DNA of 11,040 bases, taken from NCBI GenBank assembly GCA_005884985.1, contig VAYK01000102.1, forward strand, positions 1-11,040. Direction: 5' to 3'. The DNA comes from Actinomycetota bacterium (GTDB lineage Bacteria > Actinomycetota > Thermoleophilia > Solirubrobacterales > 70-9). Positions within the stretch are counted from its first letter, which is position 1. Each line of letters opens with the position of its first letter. Made by a program: the position numbers and the translations under genes. Shown one piece after another: positions 1-6,764 of the stretch. Below the pieces are notes generated by a model that was not told where the DNA came from, made no database searches, and was given only the letters and a program-made list of their open reading frames with translations.

Positions 1-1312
1 CAGGTAGTCCTGCGGGGACGCGCCACCCGCGGATCGCGTAATAGCCGGCCAGGATCACGATCGCCAGGAAGGCCATCGCGACGATCTGTCCGGCCCCGAC
101 CCGGAACCGGTTGGGATCGAAGGGGAAGGCCGGCCTGGCGATGATCCCGGTGACCGCGAGCAGGTACAGGAACGCTACGGCGGCAAGGAGGGGCAGCGCC
201 CGAGACGCCGACCAGGCGAGCGCCCAATCCACCCGCGCCCGGCGCACGAACGCCTGCCGGAGGGAGTCCAGGGAGGCGAGCGCGGCTGGAAGCAGCAGCG
301 TCAGGGCCAGCAGGGCGAGCGCCCAACCAGGGACGAGGTCTCCCGCCAGGTTCAGGTAGGCGGCGGGACCGTGCTCAGGGGGCGCGGTTGTGCCGTCGAG
401 GGTGGCCACCAGGATCAACGCCGTCCGCCCCAGGCCCCCCAAGGTCGCGGCCGAGAGGTCATCGGGCTGGTCGTCCGCCACGGGCAGCGGCCGCTCGCCG
501 GCCGAGGAGAGACCGACGGCGTCGATGCCGTGCGCGATCAGCACGGCCTGCTCGCCGAGCCCGCTGGGTAGCGCCAGGCGCGCCAGTTCCCCGAACATGC
601 CCTCGAGCTGCGGCCTGCGCCCGGTCTGCTCGGTCAGCGTCTGCTGGGCGGTGCGCACCAGCTGGGCAGAGGGACTCTGCGGTCCGTCCGACGCATCGAG
701 CAGCGAGGGCTCGCGTGAGGTGGCCGAACCGGGCTGCCAGAGAACCACCGCACCATCGATCAGGTCGCGCTGCGCGAAGCGCTCGGCGAACTCGCGGGCC
801 CCGGCGGCGCCGGCGCTGCCGCCGTCGGTCGACACGAACACCAGCGTCTTGGTGTGCCTGGCGGTCCGCAGACTGTCGACCAGTTCGAGCAGAGTCGCGG
901 TCGCGGCCGCGCTCGAGGCCGCGCCGGGGCCGCTCGCCGAGTCGCGCGCCGCGAGCACGACGACGCTGCGAGGAGACTCGCCGGGCAGCGTCAGGATCAG
1001 GTTGCGAAGCTGGACGTCGTTGCCCTCGAAGCTGCCGGCGAACCGCTGTTGGGCGACCTGGCCTTCGCTGACTCTCATAAAGCGCTTCTCGACCATGTCG
1101 GCGATCGCGAGGTCGCCGTCGCTCCCGGGTGGGCGGACGGGCGCGGCGCCGACGATCTGGCGGTCGATCTTGGCGGCAGCGTCCTGGTCGAACTCAGCGG
1201 AAGCGACTACCGGAGGGAGCGGGTCCGGTCGCCCCTGCAGCGAGAACAGCAACACGACGACAGCGAGGAGCGCCGGGGCGAAGGCCTCACGATAGATGCG
1301 AAAGCTGATCAC
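1..1312 (-). CDS. Membrane protein with degenerate M28-peptidase-like domain (C-terminus outside window)
   Basis: Reading the minus strand from GTG at 1312 gives 437 open codons that run off the left edge. Visible parts are a short N-terminal signal anchor (about residues 11-26), a soluble domain (about 40-310), and at least three membrane segments (about 329-348, 371-391, 408-426). The soluble domain follows the M28 aminopeptidase pattern: a hydrophobic strand leading to ARDS (residues 122-125) where the family has HxD, a Gly/Ala/Ser stretch then LLELVDSL, then TLVFVSTDGG where the family has a Phe-rich strand ending in Glu-Glu, then GAREFAERF. The zinc-binding His, the bridging Asp and the Glu-Glu pair are absent; only D124 is kept. 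It is therefore probably not a working metallopeptidase and may be a scaffold or binding protein on the outer face of the membrane. The start is uncertain: TTG at 1321 is also in frame, followed upstream by a stop. It is divergent from the response regulator. Confidence 0.8.
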   Translation of the reverse strand, partial: MISFRIYREAFAPALLAVVVLLFSLQGRPDPLPPVVASAEFDQDAAAKIDRQIVGAAPVRPPGSDGDLAIADMVEKRFMRVSEGQVAQQRFAGSFEGNDVQLRNLILTLPGESPRSVVVLAARDSASGPGAASSAAATATLLELVDSLRTARHTKTLVFVSTDGGSAGAAGAREFAERFAQRDLIDGAVVLWQPGSATSREPSLLDASDGPQSPSAQLVRTAQQTLTEQTGRRPQLEGMFGELARLALPSGLGEQAVLIAHGIDAVGLSSAGERPLPVADDQPDDLSAATLGGLGRTALILVATLDGTTAPPEHGPAAYLNLAGDLVPGWALALLALTLLLPAALASLDSLRQAFVRRARVDWALAWSASRALPLLAAVAFLYLLAVTGIIARPAFPFDPNRFRVGAGQIVAMAFLAIVILAGYYAIRGWRVPAGLP

Positions 1313-1340
1313 GGGGCCCAACGCAAACTACCCTGTGACG

Positions 1341-2054
1341 ATGGCCGCGGCCGACGGATCGGCTCGCATCCTGCTCGTTGACGACGAGCACTCGGTGCAG
1401 ACGCTGCTCACCTACCTGCTCCGCAAGGACGGTCACGAGGTCGTGGCGGCGCACGACGGTCGCGAGGCGCTCGACCGTTTCGCCGAGCAGCGGTTCGATC
1501 TCGTCGTCCTCGACATCATGCTGCCGAAGTTGGACGGGATTGAGGTCTGCCGCCGCATACGCAGCCGCAGCCAGGTGCCAATCATCATGCTCACCGCCAA
1601 GGACGACGAGATCGACAAGGTGCTCGGCCTCGAGATGGGCGCGGACGACTACATCACCAAGCCGTTCTCGGTCCGTGAGTTCGGCAGCCGTGTCCGAGCC
1701 ACGCTCCGACGAGCGGAGATGCTGGGCGGGCGCCCGGGGACGGAGGAGCCGATTGTCGCTGGCGAGTTGCGGCTCGATTTCGAACGGCGGATTGTCACCG
1801 TGCGGCGCCAGCAGACCCGTCTCACCTACGTCGAGTTCGAGATCCTCGCCGCGCTTGCCCGTTCGCCGGGCCGCGTGCGCACGAGAGAGATGCTGCTGGA
1901 GCAGGTCTGGGGCGATTCGGCCTACCGAGATCCCCGCACGATCGACGTCCACATCCGACACCTGCGCGAGAAACTGGAGCGTGACCCGCGCGCCCCCGAG
2001 TACTTGTTCACCGTGCGCGGCGTCGGCTATCGCTTCCGCGATTCCGACGAATGA
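1341..2054 (+). CDS. OmpR/PhoB-family response regulator (MprA/RegX3-like)
   Basis: This 237-residue transcription factor is the output half of a two-component system. The N-terminal receiver domain (about residues 9-122) shows the acidic pair D14-D15, the phospho-acceptor D58 in VVLDIMLPKLDG, the switch T85 and K107 in ITKPF. The C-terminal winged-helix domain (about 138-234) has the usual LTYVEFEILAAL, the recognition-helix region around DPRTIDVHIRHLREKL, and the wing VRGVGYRFR. ATG 1341 places the receiver strand at the normal distance from the N-terminus. GTG 1335 is in frame and also possible, while ATG 1296 would run into the divergent gene. No strong Shine-Dalgarno is present, so the transcript may be leaderless. 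Its stop overlaps the kinase start (ATGA), indicating translational coupling. Family assignment is firm; the target genes are inferred to include its own operon. Confidence 0.95.
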   Translation: MAAADGSARILLVDDEHSVQTLLTYLLRKDGHEVVAAHDGREALDRFAEQRFDLVVLDIMLPKLDGIEVCRRIRSRSQVPIIMLTAKDDEIDKVLGLEMGADDYITKPFSVREFGSRVRATLRRAEMLGGRPGTEEPIVAGELRLDFERRIVTVRRQQTRLTYVEFEILAALARSPGRVRTREMLLEQVWGDSAYRDPRTIDVHIRHLREKLERDPRAPEYLFTVRGVGYRFRDSDE

Positions 2055-3466
2055 ACAGCGTCCGCAATCGGCTTGCGGCGCTCTTCTTCGTGATCACCGC
2101 TGCGGCGATCGGGTTCATCTACCTCTACGTGGTGCCGCCGCTGCGCTCGAGCCTGACCTCCGAGAAGCTGCAGCGGCTGGAGGAGGTCGGCACCGACGAG
2201 AGCGGCCGGCTCGCCGATGCGATCAGGCGCGGGGCGTCCGAGGACGAGCTCCGCCGCTTGGTGCGCGGCGTCGCCCAGCGGACCGACGCGCGCGTGACGC
2301 TGCTGGGCGTGCGCACGGGGTCCGCCGGCCCGCAGCCGGAGTTCGTCGGCGACTCGCAGTTCGAGCGCACCGCGATCCTGCACGCCTACCCCGCCGCGGC
2401 CGCCGCGGCGACCAGCGGCCGCGTAGGTTCCGCCGTCGAGGAGGTCGCCGGCAGGCGCACCGGCGAGGCGGCGGTCCCGCTGTTCGTCCACGGAAGGCCG
2501 CGATGGGTCGCCGTGCTGTCGACGCCGCTGGGCGAGGTGGATGACAACGTCGCGCTGATCAGGCGCCAGATCCTGATCGCCGGCGTGATCGCGCTGGTCG
2601 CGGCGCTGGCGGCGAGCTGGCTGGCGGCCCGAGCACACGCGAAGCGGCTCCGCCGGCTGGGGGCGGCCGCGGAGAAGGTCGCCGACGGGGACTTCTCGAC
2701 CCCGATCCCGGACGAGGGCACCGACGAAGTCGGTCGGCTCGCCAGCACCTTCAACGAGATGCAGCTGCGGTGCGCGCGACTCGACAACGCACGCAACGAG
2801 TTCATCGCCAACGCCTCGCACGAGCTGCGCACGCCGATCTTCTCGCTCGGAGGGTTCGTCGAGCTGCTCGACGAGGATGAGGAGCCCGATCCCGCCTCGC
2901 GGGCCGAGTTCGTGCGGACGATGCGCGAGCAGGTGGCCCGGCTCACGAAGCTCGCCGCCGACCTCCTGGACCTCTCGAAGCTCGACGCCGACGCACTCCA
3001 GGTCAATGCCGAGCGCGTCGATTTGGGCGACCTCGCGCGACAGATCGCGGAGGAGTTCGGGCCCGCGAGTGGCCGTCACCGGTCCTCGATCGAGGTCAAC
3101 GGCGACCCCGTGGCGGTGGCCCTGGCCGACGCCGATCGGGTGGCGCAGATCATGCGTATCCTGGTCGACAATGCGCTCAAGCACACGCCGCAAGGAACCT
3201 CGATCGCGATCGAAGCTCGGCGCCGGGACGGGGCCGTGAACCTCGTGGTCTCCGATGACGGCCCCGGCATCGACCCGTATGCGCGCGCCCGAATATTCGA
3301 CCGCTTCTACACGGGCGACCGCGTGAGCGGCTCCGGGCTCGGCCTGGCGATCGCTCGCGACCTGGCCCTTCTGATGGACGGCGAGCTGCGGCTCGCATCG
3401 CACCGCGGGCGCACGGAATTCACCCTTCGCCTGCCCACCGTGGCGGCCGAGGAAGCCCGCAGGTGA
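2051..3466 (+). CDS. Sensor histidine kinase (MprB-like, HAMP-HisKA-HATPase)
   Basis: This 471-residue inner-membrane kinase should phosphorylate the response regulator encoded just upstream. It has a first membrane helix (about residues 8-29), an extracytoplasmic sensor region of about 140 residues with no domain I recognise, and a second helix (about 173-193). A HAMP linker (about 194-247) and a HisKA dimerisation domain follow, with phospho-acceptor H257 in NASHELRTPI. The ATP-binding domain has an N-box around N374 (LVDNALKHTP), a G1 box DDGPGI (about 402-407) and a G2 box SGSGLGLA (about 425-432). All catalytic motifs look intact. The start ATG overlaps the regulator's stop by 4 bp and its own stop overlaps the protease GTG by 4 bp, so the three proteins are probably made together. 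By analogy with mycobacterial MprB it may sense envelope or protein-folding stress; that is inference from synteny. Confidence 0.95.
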   Translation: MNSVRNRLAALFFVITAAAIGFIYLYVVPPLRSSLTSEKLQRLEEVGTDESGRLADAIRRGASEDELRRLVRGVAQRTDARVTLLGVRTGSAGPQPEFVGDSQFERTAILHAYPAAAAAATSGRVGSAVEEVAGRRTGEAAVPLFVHGRPRWVAVLSTPLGEVDDNVALIRRQILIAGVIALVAALAASWLAARAHAKRLRRLGAAAEKVADGDFSTPIPDEGTDEVGRLASTFNEMQLRCARLDNARNEFIANASHELRTPIFSLGGFVELLDEDEEPDPASRAEFVRTMREQVARLTKLAADLLDLSKLDADALQVNAERVDLGDLARQIAEEFGPASGRHRSSIEVNGDPVAVALADADRVAQIMRILVDNALKHTPQGTSIAIEARRRDGAVNLVVSDDGPGIDPYARARIFDRFYTGDRVSGSGLGLAIARDLALLMDGELRLASHRGRTEFTLRLPTVAAEEARR

Positions 3467-4638
3467 GCGGCCGGCGCCCGACCGCCGCCGCCGTGCTCGC
3501 CGCCGCGGCGCTCTCCCTCGGGGCTTGCGGCGGCGGCTCGGACTCGGGCACGACAGTGGCGTCGCCGGGCTCCCAGAAGACGGTCGTCGTCCAGTCTCAC
3601 AACGGCGCCTTCGACCCCGAGGCCATCTATCAAGCGGCGGCACCGGAGGTGGTCACGATCCGCTCGATCCTCCCGGGCGGGGGGCCAACCTTGCTTGGCG
3701 GCGGCGGCGGGGGATCGCAGGCGGAGGGGTCGGGCTTCGTGATCTCGAGCGACGGGGAGATCGCCACGGCCGCCCACGTGGTGACCGATGCTCAAAGCGG
3801 CGGCGGGGCGCCGATCCACGCGGCGAAGGAGGTCTACGCCCAGTTCGCCGACCGCAACCAGGTCGCCGCGAAGATCGTCGGCTATGACCCGCAGGCTGAC
3901 GTCGCACTGCTCAAGGTGGACCCGAATGGCCTCGATCTGCACCCGCTCCAGCTGGGAAACAGCGACACGGTCAGGACCGGCGAATCGGTTGCGGCGATCG
4001 GCAGCCCGTTCTTGCAGGAGCAATCGCTGTCGGTCGGGATCGTCTCGGCGACGGATCGCTCGATCCCGTCGCTGACCGACTTCCAGATCGAGGGCGGGAT
4101 CCAGACGGACGCCTCGATCAACCCCGGTAACTCGGGCGGCCCGTTGCTCGACGCCGACGGCCGCGTGATCGGCGTCAACGAGCAGATCAACACGACCTCG
4201 GGAGGCAACGAGGGGGTCGCCTTCGCGGTGCCGATCGGCCTGGTCAAGCGCTCGCTCGACCAGCTCCGTGCCAACGGGAGCGTCAAGTACGCCTACATCG
4301 GCGTTACCACCCAGACGCTGTATCCACAGCTCGCCGGTCGGCTCGGGCTGCCGGTCGACACCGGCGCGCTGGTGACCAAGGTCATCAAGGGGGCGCCCGC
4401 CGACTCGGCGGGCATCCAGGCGGGGACCCAGCAGGTCGAGTTCCAGGGCCTCAGGGCCACGGCGGGAGGAGACGTCATCGTCGCCGTGGACGGTCACAAG
4501 ATCGTCGGCGAAACCGACCTCCCTGAGCTGATCGCGCAGCACGACCCTGGCGACACGGTGACGCTCGAGATCATCCGCGACGGGAAGACCCAGAACGTGG
4601 ACGTGAAGCTGGGCGAGCGGCCGCAGACCGGTCATTAG
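3463..4638 (+). CDS. HtrA/DegP-family trypsin-like serine protease, lipoprotein, one PDZ domain (PepD-like)
   Basis: A 391-residue exported protease for quality control outside the cytoplasmic membrane. The N-terminus is a short basic stretch, a hydrophobic segment and a lipobox LGAC with lipidation Cys22, so it is probably a lipid-anchored protein rather than a transmembrane one. A Gly-rich linker precedes the protease domain (about residues 50-275), which carries the full triad: H105 in TAAHVV, D146 in QADVALLKV and S224 in NPGNSGGPL. A single PDZ domain (about 290-385) follows, with IGVTTQTL, the GAPADSAGIQAG segment and GDVIVAVDGHKI. GTG 3463 overlaps the kinase stop (GTGA), which supports this start. 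Gene order matches mycobacterial mprA-mprB-pepD, where the protease is part of the stress response and feeds back on the sensor; the same role here is inference. A hairpin overlaps its stop codon. Confidence 0.95.
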   Translation: MSGRRPTAAAVLAAAALSLGACGGGSDSGTTVASPGSQKTVVVQSHNGAFDPEAIYQAAAPEVVTIRSILPGGGPTLLGGGGGGSQAEGSGFVISSDGEIATAAHVVTDAQSGGGAPIHAAKEVYAQFADRNQVAAKIVGYDPQADVALLKVDPNGLDLHPLQLGNSDTVRTGESVAAIGSPFLQEQSLSVGIVSATDRSIPSLTDFQIEGGIQTDASINPGNSGGPLLDADGRVIGVNEQINTTSGGNEGVAFAVPIGLVKRSLDQLRANGSVKYAYIGVTTQTLYPQLAGRLGLPVDTGALVTKVIKGAPADSAGIQAGTQQVEFQGLRATAGGDVIVAVDGHKIVGETDLPELIAQHDPGDTVTLEIIRDGKTQNVDVKLGERPQTGH

Positions 4639-4663
4639 TGGTGCCTCTCGTGAGGCACCACTA
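4636..4663 (+). terminator. Perfect 12-bp hairpin at the end of the protease operon
   Basis: TAGTGGTGCCTC and its exact reverse complement are separated by the four-base loop TCGT. The first three bases of the stem are the stop codon of the protease gene. No T-run follows, which is common for actinobacterial terminators, but it also means termination is not proven. It separates the stress operon from the phosphatase/trehalose genes and could alternatively protect the 3' end of the mRNA. Confidence 0.65.
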
Positions 4664-4683
4664 GCTTCGCGTTGCAGGGTGGG

Positions 4684-5587
4684 ATGACGATCTCGGGATC
4701 GCCGCGCGGGCTGGTGCTGGAGCTGGCGGCCGCCCTGCGCAACGAGGTCCTCCCCGCGCTTGGCGACCACGCAGGCCGCGTCCACACCGGCGCGGGGAAG
4801 GGGGGCGACATCACCTTCGCGATCGACGAGCGAGCCGAGGCTTTCCTGGAGCGCTTCCTTGCCGAGCGGGCGCCCGACGTCGCCTTCTACTCCGAGGACC
4901 GGGGGCTGGTATCGCCGGGCGGCCACGCGACCTGGGTCCTGGTCGTCGACCCGATCGGCGGCACGCGGCCTGCGATGGCGGGGCTCGAGGCGGCCTGCGT
5001 GTCGGTGGCCGCGGCGCGCCTGGACTCCGACCGCGAGGCGCGGATGGGCGACGTGGAGACAGGCTGCGTGGTCGAGATCAAGTCGGGCCGCGCGTTCGTG
5101 GCGGAGCGCGGCCGCGGCCTCGATCCGGCGCCGTCGCTGTCCGCGAATCGCGACCTCTCGCGGATGTTCTGGGCCTACGGCCTGCGGGGACGCCCGGTGC
5201 GGGCGATCGCCGAGGTGCTCGGCGAGCTGATCGACGCGTCCTCGGTGGGTGGGGGGACGTTTGATCTCGGCTCGGCGACGTACGACATGACGCGGATCGT
5301 CACGGGCCAGCTAGACGCATACATCGAGCCGGGCCCGAGGATCGTGGCGGAGGTGCCCGGAATGCGCGAGGAGTTCGACCTACGACCTGGCCGCATCGGC
5401 GCTGATCGTCGAGGAGGCCGGTGCCGTCGTCACGGACGCCTATGGCAGGGCGCTGGCGGAGCGGTCCCTGCTCGGCTCTGGCGCCGAGTTTCAGCTCTCG
5501 TGCGTGGCGGCGGCGAGCCCGGAGCTGCACGAAGCGATCGTCCGCGAGCTCGACCTCGGCATCGAGCGGCTACGTCGTCTGGGCTAG
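4684..5587 (+). pseudogene. Inositol-monophosphatase-family phosphatase, frameshifted and with an altered metal site
   Basis: From ATG 4684 the first frame shows IMPase-family motifs in order: GDITFAIDERAE (about residues 39-50), YSEDRG with metal ligand E71, and VVDPIGGTR around residues 87-95. The family has DP-x-DGT here; D89 is present but the second Asp is Gly92 (GGC, one A-to-G change from GAC). The segment up to about base 5378 is in this frame. From 5381 the homologous C-terminus (YDLAASALIVEEAGAVV, ending ERLRRLG at TAG 5585-5587) is in the +2 frame. The Asp of YDLAAS is the last metal ligand, so the first-frame product loses it. From memory, relatives carry roughly a dozen more residues just before YDLAA, so a deletion rather than a one-base insertion may be responsible. 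The first frame continues with a meaningless Arg-rich tail into the next gene. The substrate is unknown; a sugar or inositol phosphate is usual for the family. An alternative start is TTG 4672. Confidence 0.8.
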
Positions 5588-5609
5588 TCGCCGGTATGTT
5601 CCGGTCAGC

Positions 5610-6764
5610 ATGCTGCAGGACGTTGCTCTTGGCGAGCGCTCGCTGGCCGACTACACGCACCTCGTCGGGCGCGGCCTGATCGAGGAGATCCGCCAGCTCG
5701 CGGAGCCGCTGGCCGGCAAGAGGGTGCTGCACGTCAGTGCGACCGGATTCGGGGGCGGCGTCTCGGAGATCCTTTACACGATGGTCCCGTTGATGCGCGA
5801 TGTGGGTCTCGACGCGCACTGGCGGGTGATCCTGGGACGAGAGGAGTTCTTCAACGTCACCAAGCTGATGCACAACTCGCTGCAGGGCGATCCGCAGGCG
5901 ATCACCGACCAGCAGTGGGAGGTGTTCGAGGCCTACCACGCGATGAACGCGCAGAGCCTCGACGATGACTGGGACGCGATCGTCGTCCACGACCCCCAGC
6001 CGGCGGCCATGCGCGCCATTGCCGCCGATCGGTCACGGATCTGGATTTGGCGCTGCCACATCGACCTCTCGACGCCGAACAAGGAGACGCTGGCGCGCCT
6101 GTTGCCGTTGCTGCGCGAGTACGACGAAACGATCTGGCACCTCGAGCAGTACGTCCCCGCGGGCATGGACGGCGACGCGCGCATAATCCCGCCGGCGATC
6201 GACCCTCTGTCGCCGAAGAACATGGCGCTCTCCCCGGAAGACGCGGCCTTCGTCTGCAAGCAATTCGGGATCGACGTCGAGCGGCCGCTGATCTGTCAGG
6301 TCTCGCGCTTCGACCCCTGGAAGGACCCGATGGGCGTCATCGACGCCTTCCGGCTCGTGCGGGCGGAGCTGCCGGAGGTGCAGCTGGCGCTGGTCGGCTC
6401 GATGGCCACCGACGATCCCGAGGGCTGGGAGTTCTTCCACGAGACGTTCAGCTACGCGGACGGCGATCCCGACATCAAGATCCTCAACAACCTCAACAAC
6501 GTCGGCGCGATCGAGGTCAACGCCTTCCAGTCGCAGGCGGTTGCCGGCAACGTCGGTGGGATCCCGCTGCAGATCATCGACGGGGAGACGGGCTACTTGA
6601 TCTCCTCGCCCGACGAGGCGGCCGACCGCGCCCTGCGCGTGCTCCGCGACCCGGCGCTCGCCAAGCGCTTGGGGCGCGCCGGCAAGGAGCGCGCCCGCGA
6701 GCTCTTCCTGACGCCGCGTCTGTTGCGCGACTGGCTGCGGCTGTTCGGGGAGATCGAGCTGTGA
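5610..6764 (+). CDS. treT: TreT-like trehalose synthase (GT4), lacking the segment with the E-x7-E motif
   Basis: TreT makes trehalose from a nucleotide-diphosphate glucose and glucose in the cytoplasm. The 384-residue product matches this family along most of its length: HVSATGFGGGVSEIL (41-55), PLMRDVGLDAHWRVI (60-74), EEFFNVTKLMHNSLQG (78-93), VVHDPQPAAM (125-134), SRFDPWKDP with the phosphate-binding R233 and K238, NNVGAIEVNAFQ (296-307) and GNVGGIPLQIIDGETGYL (313-330). Between A310 and V311 the usual stretch with Gln-Lys-Ser then Arg-Glu-Gly-Phe-Gly and a downstream Glu-Ala-x-Trp-Lys is missing, an estimated 25-30 residues that include both Glu of the E-x7-E motif. The product is correspondingly shorter than the roughly 410-415 residues usual for TreT, while the reading frame is kept. 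ATG 5610 is chosen because the upstream extension is Arg/Ser-rich antifamily sequence overlapping the phosphatase. The stop overlaps the otsA GTG. The protein is probably inactive if the sequence is correct. Confidence 0.85.
   Translation: MLQDVALGERSLADYTHLVGRGLIEEIRQLAEPLAGKRVLHVSATGFGGGVSEILYTMVPLMRDVGLDAHWRVILGREEFFNVTKLMHNSLQGDPQAITDQQWEVFEAYHAMNAQSLDDDWDAIVVHDPQPAAMRAIAADRSRIWIWRCHIDLSTPNKETLARLLPLLREYDETIWHLEQYVPAGMDGDARIIPPAIDPLSPKNMALSPEDAAFVCKQFGIDVERPLICQVSRFDPWKDPMGVIDAFRLVRAELPEVQLALVGSMATDDPEGWEFFHETFSYADGDPDIKILNNLNNVGAIEVNAFQSQAVAGNVGGIPLQIIDGETGYLISSPDEAADRALRVLRDPALAKRLGRAGKERARELFLTPRLLRDWLRLFGEIEL

Noticed and set aside
390..1295. Open frame of 301 codons on the plus strand
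   Set aside because: It is the shadow of the minus-strand M28-like gene, which has membrane helices and family pattern; the plus-strand product is low-complexity Ser/Ala/Arg.
1296..1340. Earlier ATG start for the response regulator
   Set aside because: It would overlap the divergent membrane-protein gene and add 15 residues not expected before the receiver domain.
2027..3643. Long open frame of 538 codons on the minus strand opposite the kinase and protease genes
   Set aside because: It is antisense to a gene with complete kinase motifs and has Arg/His-rich, motif-free composition typical of shadow frames in GC-rich DNA.
3307..4926. Long open frame of 539 codons on the minus strand opposite the protease gene
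   Set aside because: The plus strand encodes a full HtrA protease with its triad; the antisense frame has no recognisable domain.
5421..5609. N-terminal extension of the TreT-like protein
   Set aside because: The added residues are Arg/Ser-rich and are the shadow of the phosphatase C-terminus; family similarity begins at ATG 5610.
5381..5679. C-terminal continuation of the phosphatase in its first frame
   Set aside because: After about base 5380 this frame turns Arg/Gly-rich and overlaps TreT, while the homologous C-terminus is in another frame.
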